64,000 bases of DNA, from positions 1 to 64,000 of the forward strand of contig NZ_JAIVFS010000034.1 in assembly GCF_020829645.1 (NCBI RefSeq), written 5' to 3'. Numbering within the stretch: position 1 is the stretch's first letter; each line of letters opens with the position of its first letter. This stretch comes from Nostoc mirabile CHAB5784. GTDB taxonomy: Bacteria; Cyanobacteriota; Cyanobacteriia; Cyanobacteriales; Nostocaceae. Under the pieces are notes generated by a model. The model was not told the DNA's origin. It searched no databases and worked only from the letters and a program-made list of their open reading frames with translations. The translations under genes were made by a program, and so were the position numbers. Of this stretch, positions 35,191-44,302 are shown piece by piece.

Positions 35191-35385
35191 ATGGCTAAGA
35201 GTAAAGGTGCCCGCATTATTGTGACACTAGAGTGTACCGAGTGTCGGACAAATTCAGACAAGCGTTCTGCTGGTGTTTCACGTTATACCAGCACCAAGAA
35301 TCGCCGCAACACCACTAACCGGCTAGAACTGAAAAAGTTCTGCACCCACTGCAACAAACATACCGTTCACAAGGAAATTAAGTAG
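35191..35385 (+). CDS. rpmG: 50S ribosomal protein L33
   Basis: 64 residues: MAKSKGARIIVTLECTEC ... SRYTSTKNRRNTTNRLELKKFCTHCNKHTVHKEIK. Both CxxC pairs (CTEC, CTHC) are present, so this is the zinc-binding (C+) form of L33. rpsR starts 2 nt after its stop, a standard ribosomal pair in cyanobacteria. Confidence 0.97.
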   Translation: MAKSKGARIIVTLECTECRTNSDKRSAGVSRYTSTKNRRNTTNRLELKKFCTHCNKHTVHKEIK

Positions 35386-35387
35386 AG

Positions 35388-35603
35388 ATGAGTTATTTCC
35401 GTCGTCGCCTTTCTCCGATCAAGCCAGGAGAACCAATCGATTATAAAGATGTTGATTTACTGCGTAAGTTTGTCACCGAGCGGGGTAAGATATTGCCACG
35501 TCGGATTACTGGGCTTACATCTCAGCAACAGCGAGAGTTGACATTAGCAATTAAACGTTCGCGGATTGTGGCTTTGTTGCCATTTATCAATGCGGAAGGC
35601 TAA
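35388..35603 (+). CDS. rpsR: 30S ribosomal protein S18
   Basis: 71 residues with S18 core: PIKPGEPIDYKDVDLLRKFVTERGKILPRRITGLTSQQQRELTLAIKRSRIVALLPF. It binds S6 and 16S rRNA on the platform. It starts 2 nt after rpmG. A 145-bp repeat-containing gap separates it from the RNase II gene. Confidence 0.97.
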   Translation: MSYFRRRLSPIKPGEPIDYKDVDLLRKFVTERGKILPRRITGLTSQQQRELTLAIKRSRIVALLPFINAEG

Positions 35604-35611
35604 AAAGAGGA

Positions 35612-35669
35612 GAGACGCGATTAATCGCGTCTGTACAGGAGAGACGCGATTAATCGCGTCTGTACAGGA
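35612..35669. repeat. Two tandem 29-bp units with gacgcgattaatcgcgtc palindrome
   Basis: The copies at 35612-35640 and 35641-35669 are identical over the palindrome and ctgtacagga. This is the same family as 6207-6285. It sits between rpsR and the RNase gene, where it could act as a weak attenuator. Confidence 0.8.
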
Positions 35670-35748
35670 GTTAAGAATCAAAACTCCTAACTCCTAACTC
35701 CTAACTTAAAACTATTTAAACTGTTCACCAAATTAAAGTGCGAGAGTT

Positions 35749-37809
35749 GTGGAGAAGGGGACGCTAGTTGAATTTAGGGTTCAAGGCGATCGCCGTCTGG
35801 GCATCGTAGAACGTCCAGACGGAAAAACCCGCTGGTTTGTGGTAGACGAACGTGGTCAATCCCACAGCCTCGCGCCTAGACAAATAACTTATACAGTTAC
35901 CGGGCAAACGTACAAGCCCTCAGAGATTGCCAATTTTCTGGAGCAGGTCAAGCCTTATTTAGATCCATCTAGCTTAGAAGTGGCTTGGGAACTACTGGTT
36001 GAAGATGGGGAAACAGTCACCCCTGACCAAATGGCAAATTTGCTATTTTCTGAATCAAGTGCGCCTCCTTGTTACGCCGCCCATTGCTTGTTATCAGACG
36101 ACAAACTTTATTTCAAGCAAAAAGGAGACGCTTACGAGCCGCGAACTGCTGCTCAGGTGGCAGAACGCCAGCACCAGATGGAAGTAGAGGCACTAAAAGC
36201 TAAGGGACAGCAGGAATTTTTAACTCGTGTAGAGCAGGCGCTCAAAGGTGAAGCAGTAGAATGGGGGCGTCATGATCGCCAGCGCTTAGAAGGACTCGAA
36301 AAATACGCAGCGCTGCTTGCTGACACCGTGCGGACAGGGGTCAATTATGACTCTTTGGCTCGCGCTTATCCGCCAAGCGCTCCAGTATTAGAAACTATGA
36401 CCATGCTGGGACGGCCCACAACACCTCAAGGGGCCTTTCAACTGTTGGTGGATTTGGGTTGCTGGAGTCCTTATGAAAACTTGTTCCTGCGTCGTTCTTC
36501 AATTCCAATCCAATTTCCTAATAAGGTATTAGAAGTGGCGCAACAGCGTTTGGATTTCCCGCCGATTGACTCAGATACAAACCGCCTTGATCTGACTCAC
36601 CTGAAGGTGTACACCATTGATGATGAAACTACCACAGAGATCGACGATGGTCTGAGTTGGGAAGTACTCCCCGATGGCCAAGAACGCCTGTGGGTGCATA
36701 TCGCCGATCCCACTCGATGGTTAGTACCGGAAGATGAATTAGATTTGGAAGCCAGAAAGCGGGGTAGTACAGTCTATTTACCTACGGGGATGATTCCCAT
36801 GTTCCCAGAGGTATTAGCAACTGGGCCGATGAGTCTGATCCAGGGACGGGTTTGTTACGCCCTCAGTTTCGGAATTATTTTAGGTACAAGTGGGGTAGTA
36901 GAAGATTATAGCATTCATACCAGCTTGATTAAGCCGACTTATCGTCTCACCTACGAAGATGTAGATGAAATGCTGCAATTACGGGTACAGGCAGAACCGG
37001 AAATTGCAGCGATCGCAACTTGGGCACAGAAGCGCAAAGCTTGGCGTTATGCTCAAGGGGCAATTAGCATCACCATGCCGGAAGCGATGATCAAAGTCAA
37101 AGGTGATGAGATCAATATTGACATTTTGGACGATTCCCCATCGCGGCAAGTAGTAGCAGAAATGATGATTGTTGCCGGTGAAGTTGCGGCTCGTTATGGT
37201 AAAGCTCATAACATACCTTTGCCCTTTCGCGGTCAGCCGCAACCAGAATTACCCCCAGAAGAGGAATTGCTGTTACTTCCCGCCGGGTTTGTTCGCGCTT
37301 GCGCTATGCGTCGTTGTATGCCCAAGAGCGAAATGAGCATTACGCCTCTGCGCCATGCTGGTTTAGGTTTGGATACTTACACCCAAGCAACCTCTCCCAT
37401 CCGTCGTTACAGTGACTTGCTTACCCACTTCCAACTTAAAGCCCATTTGCGCGGTGAAGTTTTACCATTTTCCGCAGATCAACTTAAAGAAGTGATGATG
37501 ACTGTTACCAGCATTACCCAAGAGGTGACGATGGTAGAACGGCAAACTAATAGATATTATGCTCTAGAGTATTTACGCCGTCATCCAGAGGAAACTTGGG
37601 AGGTAACAGTGTTAATGTGGCTGCGGGAAGACAGCAACTTGGCTCTAATTTTGTTAGAAGATTTGGGCTTGCAGTTACCAATGGTTTTCAAACGTTCTGT
37701 GAAGCTGGGCGAACAGATACTGGTGAAAGTTAGCCACGCCGATCCGCAAAAAGATATGATCCAGTTTCAAGAAATAGTTTATCAAGAAGCCCAAACAGCA
37801 GCAAATTAA
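35749..37809 (+). CDS. Ribonuclease II/R family exoribonuclease
   Basis: 686 residues: a 3'-5' processive RNA exonuclease. N-terminal cold-shock-like region, then the RNB catalytic domain with the metal-binding aspartates in IDDETTTEIDDGLS (D291, D292, D299, D300), PTYRLTYEDVDEML, and the conserved GLGLDTYTQATSPIRRYSDLLTHFQL. A short C-terminal S1-like region ends the protein. It is longer than E. coli RNase II and shorter than most RNase R; cyanobacterial relatives fall here. The start GTG 35749 gives EKGTLVEFRV. It follows rpmG-rpsR, a usual order in this phylum. Confidence 0.92.
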   Translation: MEKGTLVEFRVQGDRRLGIVERPDGKTRWFVVDERGQSHSLAPRQITYTVTGQTYKPSEIANFLEQVKPYLDPSSLEVAWELLVEDGETVTPDQMANLLFSESSAPPCYAAHCLLSDDKLYFKQKGDAYEPRTAAQVAERQHQMEVEALKAKGQQEFLTRVEQALKGEAVEWGRHDRQRLEGLEKYAALLADTVRTGVNYDSLARAYPPSAPVLETMTMLGRPTTPQGAFQLLVDLGCWSPYENLFLRRSSIPIQFPNKVLEVAQQRLDFPPIDSDTNRLDLTHLKVYTIDDETTTEIDDGLSWEVLPDGQERLWVHIADPTRWLVPEDELDLEARKRGSTVYLPTGMIPMFPEVLATGPMSLIQGRVCYALSFGIILGTSGVVEDYSIHTSLIKPTYRLTYEDVDEMLQLRVQAEPEIAAIATWAQKRKAWRYAQGAISITMPEAMIKVKGDEINIDILDDSPSRQVVAEMMIVAGEVAARYGKAHNIPLPFRGQPQPELPPEEELLLLPAGFVRACAMRRCMPKSEMSITPLRHAGLGLDTYTQATSPIRRYSDLLTHFQLKAHLRGEVLPFSADQLKEVMMTVTSITQEVTMVERQTNRYYALEYLRRHPEETWEVTVLMWLREDSNLALILLEDLGLQLPMVFKRSVKLGEQILVKVSHADPQKDMIQFQEIVYQEAQTAAN

Positions 37810-38019
37810 TTCGTAATGACGCTCGAATACTCGCTAACGCTGCGCTAACGTAATTCGTAATTCGTAATTATTGGTGAAACACTGGCGCCTAATTGTCTTT
37901 CTTGGTGATCTTTAATTAGTTGAGGATTTAGGCCCCAATTGATTCAATTACGAATTATTTTAATCTTGCTCTAACCCCCGTCGGTTAGGATATAGGGTAA
38001 ATGGAATGAGGTAATAGTT

Positions 38020-38304
38020 GTGAATATATCTTTGACCCCAGAATTGGAGCAGTTGGTTAAGGATAAGGTTAGTAGTGGGAAATATCACTCAGTTAGTGAG
38101 GTGATGGGTGAAGCATTGAGATTGCTAGAAGAACGCGATCGCATTCGAGAGCAGCGTCTAGCAGAATTGAAAGCTAAAATCCAAGAAGGAATAGAAGCCT
38201 CAGAGCGTGGTGAAGTAGTCGATGGCGAAGAGGTGTTTGCAGAAATTGAAGAAGATATCCGACGCGCCCAAGCCCAAATGCAACAAGCAGAGGCTGCTAA
38301 ATAA
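38020..38304 (+). CDS. parD: ParD-family antitoxin
   Basis: 94 residues. The N-terminal ribbon-helix-helix (NISLTPELEQLVKDKVSSGKYHSVSEVMGEALRLLEERD) is characteristic of ParD/CC2985 antitoxins. The acidic helical tail would wrap the toxin and neutralise it. GTG start at 38020. The stop overlaps the parE start by 1 nt (TAATG), so translation is coupled. It would autoregulate its promoter, as is usual in the family. Confidence 0.9.
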   Translation: MNISLTPELEQLVKDKVSSGKYHSVSEVMGEALRLLEERDRIREQRLAELKAKIQEGIEASERGEVVDGEEVFAEIEEDIRRAQAQMQQAEAAK

Positions 38305-38609
38305 TGAGTCGGTATGTTTTAACAATTCCAGCCAAGCAAGACCTCAAGGAGATTAATCGCTATATTATCCGTTTTAATCCTGCTGCGGCTCGAAGATTCA
38401 ATGAAAAATTTAAACAGCAGTGTAAATTGCTGGCTGATTTCTCTAACATGGGGCAAAGTTGCGATAATTTTATAAGCGGTTTACGGAGTTTCCCCGTAGA
38501 AGATTATTTGATATTTTATCGTCCCATTGATGACGGTGTGGAAGTTGTGCGTGTTATCAGTGGTTATCGGGATTTAGAGACAGTTTTCTTAAGTGAGGAT
38601 ATTCCTTAA
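38304..38609 (+). CDS. parE: ParE/RelE-superfamily toxin
   Basis: 101 residues: YVLTIPAKQDLKEINRYIIRFNPAAARRFNEKFKQQCKLLADF ... LRSFPVEDYLIFYRPIDDGVEVVRVISGYRDLETVF. This is the RelE/ParE fold. ParE members poison gyrase and RelE members cut mRNA; sequence alone favours ParE because of its ParD partner. The frame is complete, in contrast with the two other toxins in the window. Confidence 0.88.
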   Translation: MSRYVLTIPAKQDLKEINRYIIRFNPAAARRFNEKFKQQCKLLADFSNMGQSCDNFISGLRSFPVEDYLIFYRPIDDGVEVVRVISGYRDLETVFLSEDIP

Positions 38610-38622
38610 AATTGCATTTGAT

Positions 38623-39156
38623 CTAAGGAATTTTCCCCATCTCCTCACACCGTGCTTTTGACATCACAGCCCGGATATAATCATTTTTACCATTGGTATA
38701 AGCCTCGCGATCGCTCCGAAAAGTTGCCGCCAAATCGCGTTTTAAAGCTTCATATCGTTTCGCCTCTTCAGGATGCCTTATAAGATAGTCGCAAAATAGC
38801 TTGCGTTCCCAAAATTCGCTGTTAACCCCGACTATGTGAACATGGTGAGTACGTTGCTTTCCGTATGGTGGCATTCCTTTGACAAAAAACATCCGTCCAG
38901 GACGTGGATCTTCACGCCAATAAACGTATCCTAAAGATTCTAAAGTTGGAATAGCAGATTTTGCATTTACTAAGGAACGGACTCCTACCATGATGTCAAC
39001 AACTGGCTTGGCTGCCATTCCTGGTACTGCCGTACTCCCAATATGTGCAATTTCCACAACCAAGTCATTGCCTAGTACCTGCCAAATACGCTCGGCTTCT
39101 TGTGCAAACAAAGTCTGCCAACGTGGGTCATATTCGACTATATTTACTTCATCCAT
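38623..39156 (-). CDS. GrpB family protein (UPF0157)
   Basis: 177 residues: VEYDPRWQTLFAQEAERI, VEIAHIGSTAVPGMAAKPVVDIMVGV, then a helical C-terminus (RHPEEAKRYEALKRDLAATFRSDREAYTNGKNDYI). This is the GrpB/UPF0157 nucleotidyltransferase-like fold, with GS and D.D-type positions in HIGSTAVPG...KPVVDI. Function is not settled. It converges on parE (13 nt apart) and diverges from rpmI. Confidence 0.88.
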   Translation of the reverse strand: MDEVNIVEYDPRWQTLFAQEAERIWQVLGNDLVVEIAHIGSTAVPGMAAKPVVDIMVGVRSLVNAKSAIPTLESLGYVYWREDPRPGRMFFVKGMPPYGKQRTHHVHIVGVNSEFWERKLFCDYLIRHPEEAKRYEALKRDLAATFRSDREAYTNGKNDYIRAVMSKARCEEMGKIP

Positions 39157-39269
39157 CGGTGAAATTAATTTTATCTACAGAGGCCGTACTTGGTTAAATC
39201 CTTTATTTAATTTCCATTCAAGCAATTTTATTAGTATAATAATGGATCGTGTCGAATTAAAGCTAGACC

Positions 39270-39467
39270 ATGCCTAAACTAAAGACTCGTAAAGCTGCGG
39301 CAAAGCGATTCCGTGCCACCGGCACCGGCAAAATCGTCCGTCGTAAAGCTTTCAAAAGCCACCTTTTAGAACATAAGAGTTCTGACAAAAAGCGTAGTAT
39401 GCGTCAGAGTGCGCTTGTACATGAACGCGATGAACTTAACGTGCGCTTGATGCTCCCATATTTGTAA
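39270..39467 (+). CDS. rpmI: 50S ribosomal protein L35
   Basis: 65 residues: MPKLKTRKAAAKRFRATGTGKIVRRKAFKSHLLEHKS. Standard L35, 19 nt ahead of rplT. infC is not in front, as often in cyanobacteria. Confidence 0.97.
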   Translation: MPKLKTRKAAAKRFRATGTGKIVRRKAFKSHLLEHKSSDKKRSMRQSALVHERDELNVRLMLPYL

Positions 39468-39486
39468 GTATTTTAGGAAATAAGTT

Positions 39487-39843
39487 ATGACTCGGGTAAA
39501 ACGCGGTAATGTAGCTCGGAAGCGCCGCAATAAAATTCTCAAACTGGCGAAAGGTTTTCGCGGTTCTCACTCAACTCTGTTTAGAACTGCCAACCAACAA
39601 GTGATGAAGGCGCTACGGAGTGCCTACCGCGATCGCAAAAAGAAAAAGCGCGATTTTCGCCGTCTCTGGATCACCCGCATCAACGCTGCTTCAAGGCAAC
39701 ACGGCTTGAGCTACAGCCAGTTGATCGGTAACTTGAAAAAAGCTGATATCCAACTAAATCGCAAGATGTTGGCACAATTAGCAGTCCTCGATCCAGCTAG
39801 CTTCAGTAAAGTTGCTGAATTGGCAAATCAAGCTAAAGGATAA
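39487..39843 (+). CDS. rplT: 50S ribosomal protein L20
   Basis: 118 residues: MTRVKRGNVARKRRNKILKLAKGFRGSHSTLFRTANQQVMKALRSAYRDR. Binds 23S rRNA early in 50S assembly and, in bacteria studied, represses the rpmI-rplT message. It forms an operon with rpmI; the next gene begins 13 nt downstream. Confidence 0.97.
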   Translation: MTRVKRGNVARKRRNKILKLAKGFRGSHSTLFRTANQQVMKALRSAYRDRKKKKRDFRRLWITRINAASRQHGLSYSQLIGNLKKADIQLNRKMLAQLAVLDPASFSKVAELANQAKG

Positions 39844-39855
39844 AGGTGGCAAGGG

Positions 39856-40668
39856 ATGTATAACAGATGTAACAGATGGCAAGTAATTACTCGGTTACAT
39901 CTGGTATTATCCGCCACTATTTTTTGCATATCTTGCTTTTCCATAGTGGGGACAGGACTAACTGCATCTGCTGCCGAAATGCCAGAAATTCAGCAGCGAG
40001 GCTATCTAACTGTTGCCGTTAAAGATAACTTGCGTCCATTGGGATTTAGAGATGCCAAGGGTAATTTGCAAGGCTTAGAAATTGACTTGGCACAGCGATT
40101 GGCACTTGACTTGGTTGGTACCGAGGCTGTCAAATTGAAACCCGTAGCGAATCGCGATCGCTTGTCTGTAGTCTTAGACAAGAAAGTTGATTTTGCGATC
40201 GCTAGGGTAACAGCAACTGAATCTCGCAGCCGCATAATTAGTTTCAGTGTTCCCTACTATTTGGATAGCACTGTATTAGTTACAAAAGACGCCTCTGTGC
40301 AGAAATTGAGTGATTTGGCAAAACAAAAAATTGCTGTACTCAACAACTCCAGCACCATTGCGAAAGTGCGTTACTTTGTGTCAAACGCCGAGTTGATAGG
40401 AGTGAATTCATATCAAGAAGCGCGAGAGAAAATAGAAAGTAATGCAGCCTTTGCATTTGCCGCAGATGCTAGCGTTCTGAGCGGTTGGGTGCAACAATAT
40501 CCCCAATATCGGCTACTGCCAATTAAGCTATCAACTGAACCCTTGTCTGTAGTCATGCCCAAGGGATTGCAGTACGATGAATTACGACGGAATGTGAATG
40601 AAGCGATCGCTCGTTACTTAGCAGAAGGTTGGCTCCAGCAACGTGTTCAATATTGGGGTTTACCGTAA
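39856..40668 (+). CDS. Amino-acid-type solute-binding protein
   Basis: 270 residues of SBP_bac_3 type. N-terminal signal peptide (hydrophobic 17-40, cleavage near ASAAE), then GYLTVAVKDNLRPLGFRDAKGNLQGLEIDLAQRLALDL and DFAIARVTATESRSRIISFSVPYYLDSTVLV, the binding-protein lobes. It would catch a small solute (amino acid-like) in the periplasm for an ABC importer. No permease or ATPase is next to it. It starts 13 nt after rplT. Confidence 0.82.
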   Translation: MYNRCNRWQVITRLHLVLSATIFCISCFSIVGTGLTASAAEMPEIQQRGYLTVAVKDNLRPLGFRDAKGNLQGLEIDLAQRLALDLVGTEAVKLKPVANRDRLSVVLDKKVDFAIARVTATESRSRIISFSVPYYLDSTVLVTKDASVQKLSDLAKQKIAVLNNSSTIAKVRYFVSNAELIGVNSYQEAREKIESNAAFAFAADASVLSGWVQQYPQYRLLPIKLSTEPLSVVMPKGLQYDELRRNVNEAIARYLAEGWLQQRVQYWGLP

Positions 40669-40797
40669 GTTGGTCATTAGTCATTGGTCATTGGTCATTG
40701 GTCATTAGTGAATAACAAAGGGCAAATGACAACTGACAAAGGACAATAGGCTGATAATAGATTACAGAAGCAACTTTTAATATTTGTATTTGCAGCA

Positions 40798-41322
40798 ATG
40801 GATAACAGTCTAGCCGTTGTTTATCTCTCAGTTTTGGTGGGTATACTCACAATTGCAGCCGTGGGTGTTTTTCGCCAGATTTTCAAAACTCGTAAGATTG
40901 AAGGCTCCTTTGGAAGATTGCGGAAGAAGTTAGAGAAAGAAAAAGGTACGACTCAAGAATATTATGAGTTAGCCAGTATTTATTCAGACAAAAAAATGTA
41001 TTCCCAAGCGATACTGCTGTTTCAAAAAGCTATCAAAGCTGCCCAAGAAGAGGGAGAAGAAAATATTGCCCCTATTTACAACGGGCTGGGTTATATTTAT
41101 TTTACCCAAGAGCAATATGACCTAGCAATTCGTCAGTATAAAGAAGCCCTAAAAGCTAAACCAGACTACGTAACAGGGTTGAATAATCTTGGTCACGCTT
41201 ATGAGAAGAAAAAGTTAACTACTCAGGCGTTACAAAGTTACGAAGAAGCACTAAAATTGGCTCCAAATAACCCTATTGCTAAACGCCGTGCTGAATCTTT
41301 ACGTCGGTTGGTTTCTGCTTAA
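40798..41322 (+). CDS. ycf37: TPR protein, Ycf37-like photosystem I assembly factor
   Basis: 174 residues: an N-terminal transmembrane helix (about 7-25, VVYLSVLVGILTIAAVGVF), a basic linker (KTRKIEGSFGRLRKKLEKEKG), then three TPR units (TTQEYYELASIYSDKKMYSQ; APIYNGLGYIYFTQEQYDLAI; VTGLNNLGHAYEKKKLTTQAL). This matches Ycf37 as I remember it: a thylakoid-anchored TPR protein needed for stable photosystem I assembly. Heptamer repeats lie upstream. Confidence 0.8.
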   Translation: MDNSLAVVYLSVLVGILTIAAVGVFRQIFKTRKIEGSFGRLRKKLEKEKGTTQEYYELASIYSDKKMYSQAILLFQKAIKAAQEEGEENIAPIYNGLGYIYFTQEQYDLAIRQYKEALKAKPDYVTGLNNLGHAYEKKKLTTQALQSYEEALKLAPNNPIAKRRAESLRRLVSA

Positions 41323-41381
41323 TTGCTAACGGATCATAATTGATCAGTTATGAAGAGAGGATTATAGCCTTGATTTTCCGT

Positions 41382-41405
41382 AGGGGCAATTCATGAATTG
41401 CCCCT
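41382..41405. terminator. Perfect 24-bp palindrome downstream of ycf37
   Basis: aggggcaattca / tgaattgcccct, 60 nt after the ycf37 stop. It could work as a terminator for ycf37 or for the convergent TM2 gene. It may also be a dispersed repeat. No long T run follows. Confidence 0.5.
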
Positions 41406-41467
41406 GCATTTCGTACTTGATGCGTAAGTCCTAAATATGAAAATATATGAATATTTACTCTTAAACC

Positions 41468-41975
41468 TTACACATCAAAGTGATAACGGATAGCTCCAGT
41501 ATTTGGATCATTGTTGACCTCAGCGTACCCTATCTTCGTTGCTTCAAGAAGCAACTCTTTCAGATGCTCTGATTCTAGCTCAGTATACATAGCCGCTTGA
41601 GCGATGGAAAGTTGCCCATTATGTTCCTTTGCAGCTTTGAGCAGCTTCTGCATTGGACTACCTGTAGATATTGGTGGCTGTATCGGTTGTAACTGTTGAA
41701 GTTGGGGAATATCACCAATGTTCAACGTAATTGATTGATTGATTGACACTAGGGCTTCCATTACCATGTAACCCACGCAGATAAATATTTCGCTTGTCAA
41801 CCATACCAGGAATGAGAGCCAAATCGATTAGTTGACCAATCCCAAAAAAACCAATTGTGAAGAAATATATCAAACCACTACCAATCTGTCCGGTGTAGAA
41901 TCTTTGCCCACCACAGATACCAAAGAAGCACAAACACCAAAGAATGTATGCGACACCTGAATTTGCTTGCTGCAT
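41468..41975 (-). pseudogene. TM2-domain protein split by a TCAA repeat frameshift
   Basis: The 5' frame (ATG 41975, 87 residues) is a TM2 protein: MQQANSGVAYILWCLCFFG, GGQRFYTGQIGSGLIYFFTIGFFGIGQLIDL, with two transmembrane helices joined by a DxF-like turn. It ends at 41712. The 3' half (to 41468) lies in another frame: SINQSITLNIGDIPQLQQLQ ... KLLKAAKEHNGQLSIAQAAMYTELESEHLKELLLEA, a helical domain. At the junction are four tandem TCAA units (41731-41746 as TTGA on plus). Removing one unit would join both halves. Thus it is either a contingency-type switch, a recent mutation, or a sequencing error. Confidence 0.7.
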
Positions 41976-42178
41976 GACAGTGTACTCCAATTTTCTATGA
42001 ATACCTGTATACAGTGTTCCCAGGTTTGAATGTAAAGCTAACAATTGATTAGACTGATGGGTTTTATAATTGGGGATACTGTTAGCAAATTAATTTGGCG
42101 TTAGTTTCTTAATCTATCGGTTTCTGAGCTATTGCTTAGAAATAAATAACTATAGGTTTGTTGAAAGAATGTAAAGGG

Positions 42179-44182
42179 ATGATTAAGCGGCTACGTTTTT
42201 TTTGGATAGCTATTACTATCACTCTCGTCATTTCTATCTCATTGGGACTCATGGAAAGATTGACGGCTCAACAGCCTTCGATTTCCCATCCTCTGACTTC
42301 GCTAACAGAGGCAGAAATTAGTACAGCTGTTTCGGTCATCAAAAGAGAGAAAAGTTTGAGCGAAATGGCAGCTTTTCCACTGATCGCTTTACAAGAACCA
42401 GATAAAAAAGAAGTTTTGAAATTTACACCTGGTAAAGCTTTTGGGCGAAAAGCTTTTTTGGTAATCTATGAGCGATGCCTGCGGCAAGGAGTCTGTACTA
42501 CGCAAAATAAAACTTATGAGGGAATTGTTAACCTAACAAGCAAAACCTTAAGTTCTTGGAAAGAAATACCCTCTGTTCAACCTGCGATCGTCGCTTCAGA
42601 ATATGAACTGGCAACTCAGGTAGTTAAAGCCGATCCCCGATGGCAAAAAGCGATGCAAAGGCGAGGAATTACCGATTTTGATCGAGTCACAATTAGTTGT
42701 TGGGCACCAGGAATCTTAAGTAAACAGGAAGAAGCAACAGGTAATCGTCTATGTCGAGCCTTATCTTACTATAAGGGCAAAGGCTGGAACTATTACGGTA
42801 GTCCTATTGAAGGAGTGGTGGCAACGGTAAATTTGAACGCAGGTAAAATTGTTAGTTTCGTTGACAAGGGAAACGTACCTTTCTCTAAAGAAAACTGGAA
42901 CTATGATGTAAAGTCCTTGGGCAAATTACTTTCACCACTGAAAGCATTAAAGATTCTGCAACCAAATGGTGCAAGTTTCCGAATTAATAACAATGAAATT
43001 AGCTGGCAAGGTTGGAAGTTTCGGTATTTAATGCATCCCCGTAGTGGATTGGTGCTGTACCAAGTGACACACGACGACGGGGAAAATGTCAGACCAGTTT
43101 TATACCGCGCTAGCCTATCAGAGATGGTAGTTCCTTACGGCGATCCAGATCCCACTTGGTCGTTTAGGAATGCATTTGATGTTGGGGAATACAACCTTGG
43201 TTTGCTAGCAAATACAATGGAATTAGGTAAAGAAATTCCTGAAAACGGCCTTTTGTTGGATGCTGTATTTGCTAATGAGCAGGGAGAACCTTATAAGATA
43301 CCAGGAGTTATCGGTATCTATGAACGCGATAACGGAATGCTGTGGAAACACTATGACTACAATACTCAGCGTAATGATGTCCGTCGCAATCGAGAATTAG
43401 TGATGTCGATGACAACGGCCGTTGATAACTATGATTACAGCATTAATTGGATATTTCACCAGGATGGGACTTTGGAAGTCCAAAATGAATTAACGGGTAT
43501 CGTACTGGCGCAGGGAACGGCTGCCCAAAAGCAATCTGAGGATGATTCCTATGGTCGGCTAATTGCTAAGAATATCTTCGGAGTAAATCACCAGCACTTT
43601 TTCAACTATCGCCTAGATTTCGATGTCGATGGTCAGGCTAATTCTGTGATGGAAATGAATGTGGAAGCTTTGCCGATGGATGAGAAAAATCCTTTAGGAA
43701 ATGCGATCGCAATTACAGAAACCCCACTCACAAAAGAAACGGCTGCTGTGCGCGATTTGGATATGAAAAGCAGTCGGGAATGGATGATTGTTAGTGCAGA
43801 TAAGAAAAATACGCTAGGGGCTGCACCTGGATATATGCTGATGCCTGGTGGAAACTCCATATTTTTCCCTGTGGAAGGCTCAAACATCCGTCAAAAGGCA
43901 GAATTTGCAACTCACCACGTCTGGGTAACAAAATATAAACCTGCTGAACTCTATGCTGGCGGTGATTATCCCAACCAGACTCAACCAGGACAGGGTTTAC
44001 CAAAATATATTGCAGACGATGAATCTTTGACGGGTGAAGATATCGTGCTGTGGTACACAATGGGCGTAACTCATATTCCGCGATCGGAAGATTGGCCTGT
44101 GATGCCTGTTCACCGAGTTGGCTTTAAGCTAGTACCTAGAGGATTCTTTAGCCGTAATCCAGCAATTAATTTACCAGAGTAA
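42179..44182 (+). CDS. Copper amine oxidase (primary-amine oxidase)
   Basis: 667 residues from ATG 42179 (a TTG seven codons upstream is possible). The enzyme oxidises primary amines to aldehyde, ammonia and H2O2 using copper and topaquinone. The TPQ precursor tyrosine is in DNYDYSI (Y418). The catalytic-base region is DVGEYNLGLLANTMELG and the copper His pair is in NHQHFFNYRLDFDVDG. A signal peptide or anchor is present at the N-terminus (FFWIAITITLVISISLGL), so it is exported. The C-terminal DIVLWYTMGVTHIPRSEDWPVMP is also typical. It is monocistronic. Confidence 0.92.
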   Translation: MIKRLRFFWIAITITLVISISLGLMERLTAQQPSISHPLTSLTEAEISTAVSVIKREKSLSEMAAFPLIALQEPDKKEVLKFTPGKAFGRKAFLVIYERCLRQGVCTTQNKTYEGIVNLTSKTLSSWKEIPSVQPAIVASEYELATQVVKADPRWQKAMQRRGITDFDRVTISCWAPGILSKQEEATGNRLCRALSYYKGKGWNYYGSPIEGVVATVNLNAGKIVSFVDKGNVPFSKENWNYDVKSLGKLLSPLKALKILQPNGASFRINNNEISWQGWKFRYLMHPRSGLVLYQVTHDDGENVRPVLYRASLSEMVVPYGDPDPTWSFRNAFDVGEYNLGLLANTMELGKEIPENGLLLDAVFANEQGEPYKIPGVIGIYERDNGMLWKHYDYNTQRNDVRRNRELVMSMTTAVDNYDYSINWIFHQDGTLEVQNELTGIVLAQGTAAQKQSEDDSYGRLIAKNIFGVNHQHFFNYRLDFDVDGQANSVMEMNVEALPMDEKNPLGNAIAITETPLTKETAAVRDLDMKSSREWMIVSADKKNTLGAAPGYMLMPGGNSIFFPVEGSNIRQKAEFATHHVWVTKYKPAELYAGGDYPNQTQPGQGLPKYIADDESLTGEDIVLWYTMGVTHIPRSEDWPVMPVHRVGFKLVPRGFFSRNPAINLPE

Positions 44183-44302
44183 AATATTCTTTTTCTAAAG
44201 TTTCCTTAGTTCAGTCTTTTCGCAATCTGTAAACGTGTAACTTGAATGCTGATAAGCTTATCGTAGGTCAAATACTGGCAGTTTTCATTCATAGGATACC
44301 TC

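Noticed and set aside
41712..42044. Extra N-terminal residues (from 42044) for the TM2 protein
   Set aside because: The family N-terminus fits the internal ATG at 41975; the upstream part lacks a ribosome site and TM2 features.
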